Below are positions 62,683-64,000 of a stretch of DNA of 64,000 bases, in pieces. The notes under the pieces are model-generated. The model searched no databases. It had not been told where the DNA came from and saw only the letters and a list, made by a program, of their open reading frames with translations. The stretch's first letter is position 1. Every line of letters begins with the position of its first letter. A program made the translations under genes and the position numbers. The stretch comes from an uncultured Croceitalea sp. (GTDB taxonomy: Bacteria; Bacteroidota; Bacteroidia; Flavobacteriales; Flavobacteriaceae), in assembly GCA_947503285.1 (NCBI GenBank), contig CANNDD010000002.1:744001-808000 (forward strand), read 5' to 3'.

Positions 62683-64000
62683 TCAAAATTGAAATTTGTA
62701 ACCAAAATCTGGAAAGAAACCAATTTGATCTACTTGATCTATTTGATTCGTTAACCGATTGTAGCGTTGTACAAAAACATTTTCTCGATTGCTTACGTTT
62801 TGAAGGTCTACGTAGAACCGATGTGATTGCTTTTTGTTTCGACTATTTATCTTTAGTCCGAATTTTACATCCCACCTTAAATACGCATCGTATTGTTCGC
62901 TAAAGGCAATATCTTCTTGAAGGATCTCAAAACCTGCAAGTTGTGAAGCCGCTAAATCCACCGGGGTAAAGTAACGCCCACCTGCAAAAGAAACCCTGGT
63001 ATCAAAAAAGAAGACTTTGTTTCGCTTTGCACCCAATGGAAACTCCCTGCCCGCCAACGCATTGATCACATAACCGTTATTGAATGGGGTATTTCTTTCT
63101 ATACTGTCACTACCTTCGTACCTACTCTCAAAAAAAGACCCCGTTAGCAAACCATAGTAATTGTTGCTAAAAAACTTCTCTAAGGTCAGTTCGACCCCAC
63201 TGTTGAATCCGGTACCCTCGTTGACCAATGACACGCGATCATTTGAAAACCCAAAATCAGAACCTTCCGTTAGTGACGAATAACTTGATGGAAATGGTTC
63301 TACGGCGGCATTGGCTATTTCTTGATGGTAAACTTCAACCTTTCCGCGCCAAGCGTTACCCAATTTTACGTCGTAACCTACCACGTAATGATTGCTTCGT
63401 ACAAAATCCAGTTCCCTATTGGTCTGAATCAAATTACCGTTAACATCCTCATTGAGAAACAATAACGGGAAGGGTACGTTTTGGTGGTGTAATCCATATC
63501 CAAAATTGATTTTATGTTTGGGCGCTATTTGATAGTTGAATGCCGCTCGGGGTTCTAGCACAAACTGCTCGTTTAGGCTTCCGTACTGGGCATGTAGACC
63601 AGCATCCAAGGTAAGTTTCTCGGTCAATCTAAACTGGGCCTGTACGTAGGGCTGCAGTATGGAAAAGTTTTCGTCAACACTTAAAAAGGTAAACAGGTCT
63701 GGATCTCCATCCCCATTAGTATCTGGTTGTTCATTTCGATCCCTTGTGGTGAGTTCAACATTAAAATTTTCTATCAATAACCCGGCTCTTAATGTTGCGC
63801 GGTTGCTCAATTTTGAATTGAATAGGGTCGAAAATGAAAGTCGCGATTCAGAGGCATCCGATTCGGTAAACAAAATACTTCTTTCTTGTGGGGTATCTTT
63901 ATCAATAAAACGATTTGCGGTGAAGTCGTTTCCAGAAAAGGATGTAGCAACGATGGTACGTAAATACGAGTTTTTCCCTAAAGGGATTTGATGTTTTAAA
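62683..64000 (-). CDS. TonB-dependent receptor, C-terminal part (truncated by window edge)
   Basis: The frame is open from base 63999 to the stop at 62683, giving about 438 residues of an outer-membrane barrel; the N-terminus lies outside. Upstream codons continue the barrel (PLGKNSYLRTIVATSFSGND), so an internal start near 63873 is not the true start. Barrel strands such as FNYQIAPKHKINFGYGLHHQNV and LDAGLHAQYGSLNEQFVLEPRAAF and the terminal GYKFQF fit a TonB receptor. Many such proteins in this class have a CarboxypepD_reg domain at the missing end. The ligand is unknown. Confidence 0.85.
   Translation of the reverse strand, partial: LKHQIPLGKNSYLRTIVATSFSGNDFTANRFIDKDTPQERSILFTESDASESRLSFSTLFNSKLSNRATLRAGLLIENFNVELTTRDRNEQPDTNGDGDPDLFTFLSVDENFSILQPYVQAQFRLTEKLTLDAGLHAQYGSLNEQFVLEPRAAFNYQIAPKHKINFGYGLHHQNVPFPLLFLNEDVNGNLIQTNRELDFVRSNHYVVGYDVKLGNAWRGKVEVYHQEIANAAVEPFPSSYSSLTEGSDFGFSNDRVSLVNEGTGFNSGVELTLEKFFSNNYYGLLTGSFFESRYEGSDSIERNTPFNNGYVINALAGREFPLGAKRNKVFFFDTRVSFAGGRYFTPVDLAASQLAGFEILQEDIAFSEQYDAYLRWDVKFGLKINSRNKKQSHRFYVDLQNVSNRENVFVQRYNRLTNQIDQVDQIGFFPDFGYKFQF

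Overview
The window is about 64 kb of chromosome from a Bacteroidota bacterium, almost certainly a marine or environmental member of the Flavobacteriaceae. The evidence is the gliding-motility pair gldE-gldD, several TonB-dependent receptors, an L21 protein with a long C-terminal tail, a short ATP synthase epsilon subunit encoded beside beta, DUF4270 and DUF3667 proteins, TAnnTTTG-type -7 promoter boxes, weak Shine-Dalgarno signals and several TTG starts. I cannot name the genus. No rRNA, tRNA, CRISPR array or intact insertion sequence was seen.

Layout: 1-4.2 kb is a minus-strand block with a truncated Crp/Fnr-type regulator, a VOC protein, a sugar O-acetyltransferase, a TonB-dependent receptor and a small beta-barrel protein. 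4.3-9.8 kb holds exonuclease III, a Tas-like aldo-keto reductase, a PQQ-dependent dehydrogenase with a built-in cytochrome c, and RadA. 9.8-16 kb holds an esterase-fold protein with a replaced nucleophile, a flippase-like membrane protein, panD-panC, a half-length glycogen synthase-like protein and a DUF4270 lipoprotein. 16-23 kb holds glmS, a large TonB receptor and atpD-atpC.

23-32.7 kb and 46.3-47.4 kb make up the biotin locus: bioF, a DUF2007 zinc-ribbon protein, bioD, bioA, a FabF-like ketosynthase and, further away, bioB. A GT2/GT39 pair and a membrane-tethered HTH protein with a divergent secreted partner lie among these genes. BioC and BioH are not present, so the ketosynthase may contribute to making the pimelate moiety.

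32.9-46.0 kb is the most unusual stretch. It lies between the ketosynthase and bioB and has two divergent units. The minus-strand unit is an XRE/S24-like regulator followed by a 931-aa SF1 helicase with a nuclease-like C-terminus. The plus-strand unit is a six-gene operon: YbjN-like protein, PspA/IM30, DUF1449 membrane protein, flotillin, a lipoyl-like domain without its acceptor lysine, and a 1627-aa DUF3686 AAA ATPase. The 221-bp gap between the units carries three related 15-mers, divergent promoter candidates, two palindromes and a direct repeat. This suggests common control of a membrane-stress module and a nucleic-acid helicase module, possibly for envelope stress or defence.

47.5-64 kb is mostly housekeeping: a JmjC-like cupin protein, recX, a DUF3667 protein, RNase G, a 29-aa COX24/bTHX-like ribosomal protein, HU, mutY, ssb, gldE, gldD, a drug/metabolite transporter, an M16 peptidase pair, rplU-rpmA, a DinB-like protein and the 3' part of another TonB receptor that runs off the right edge.
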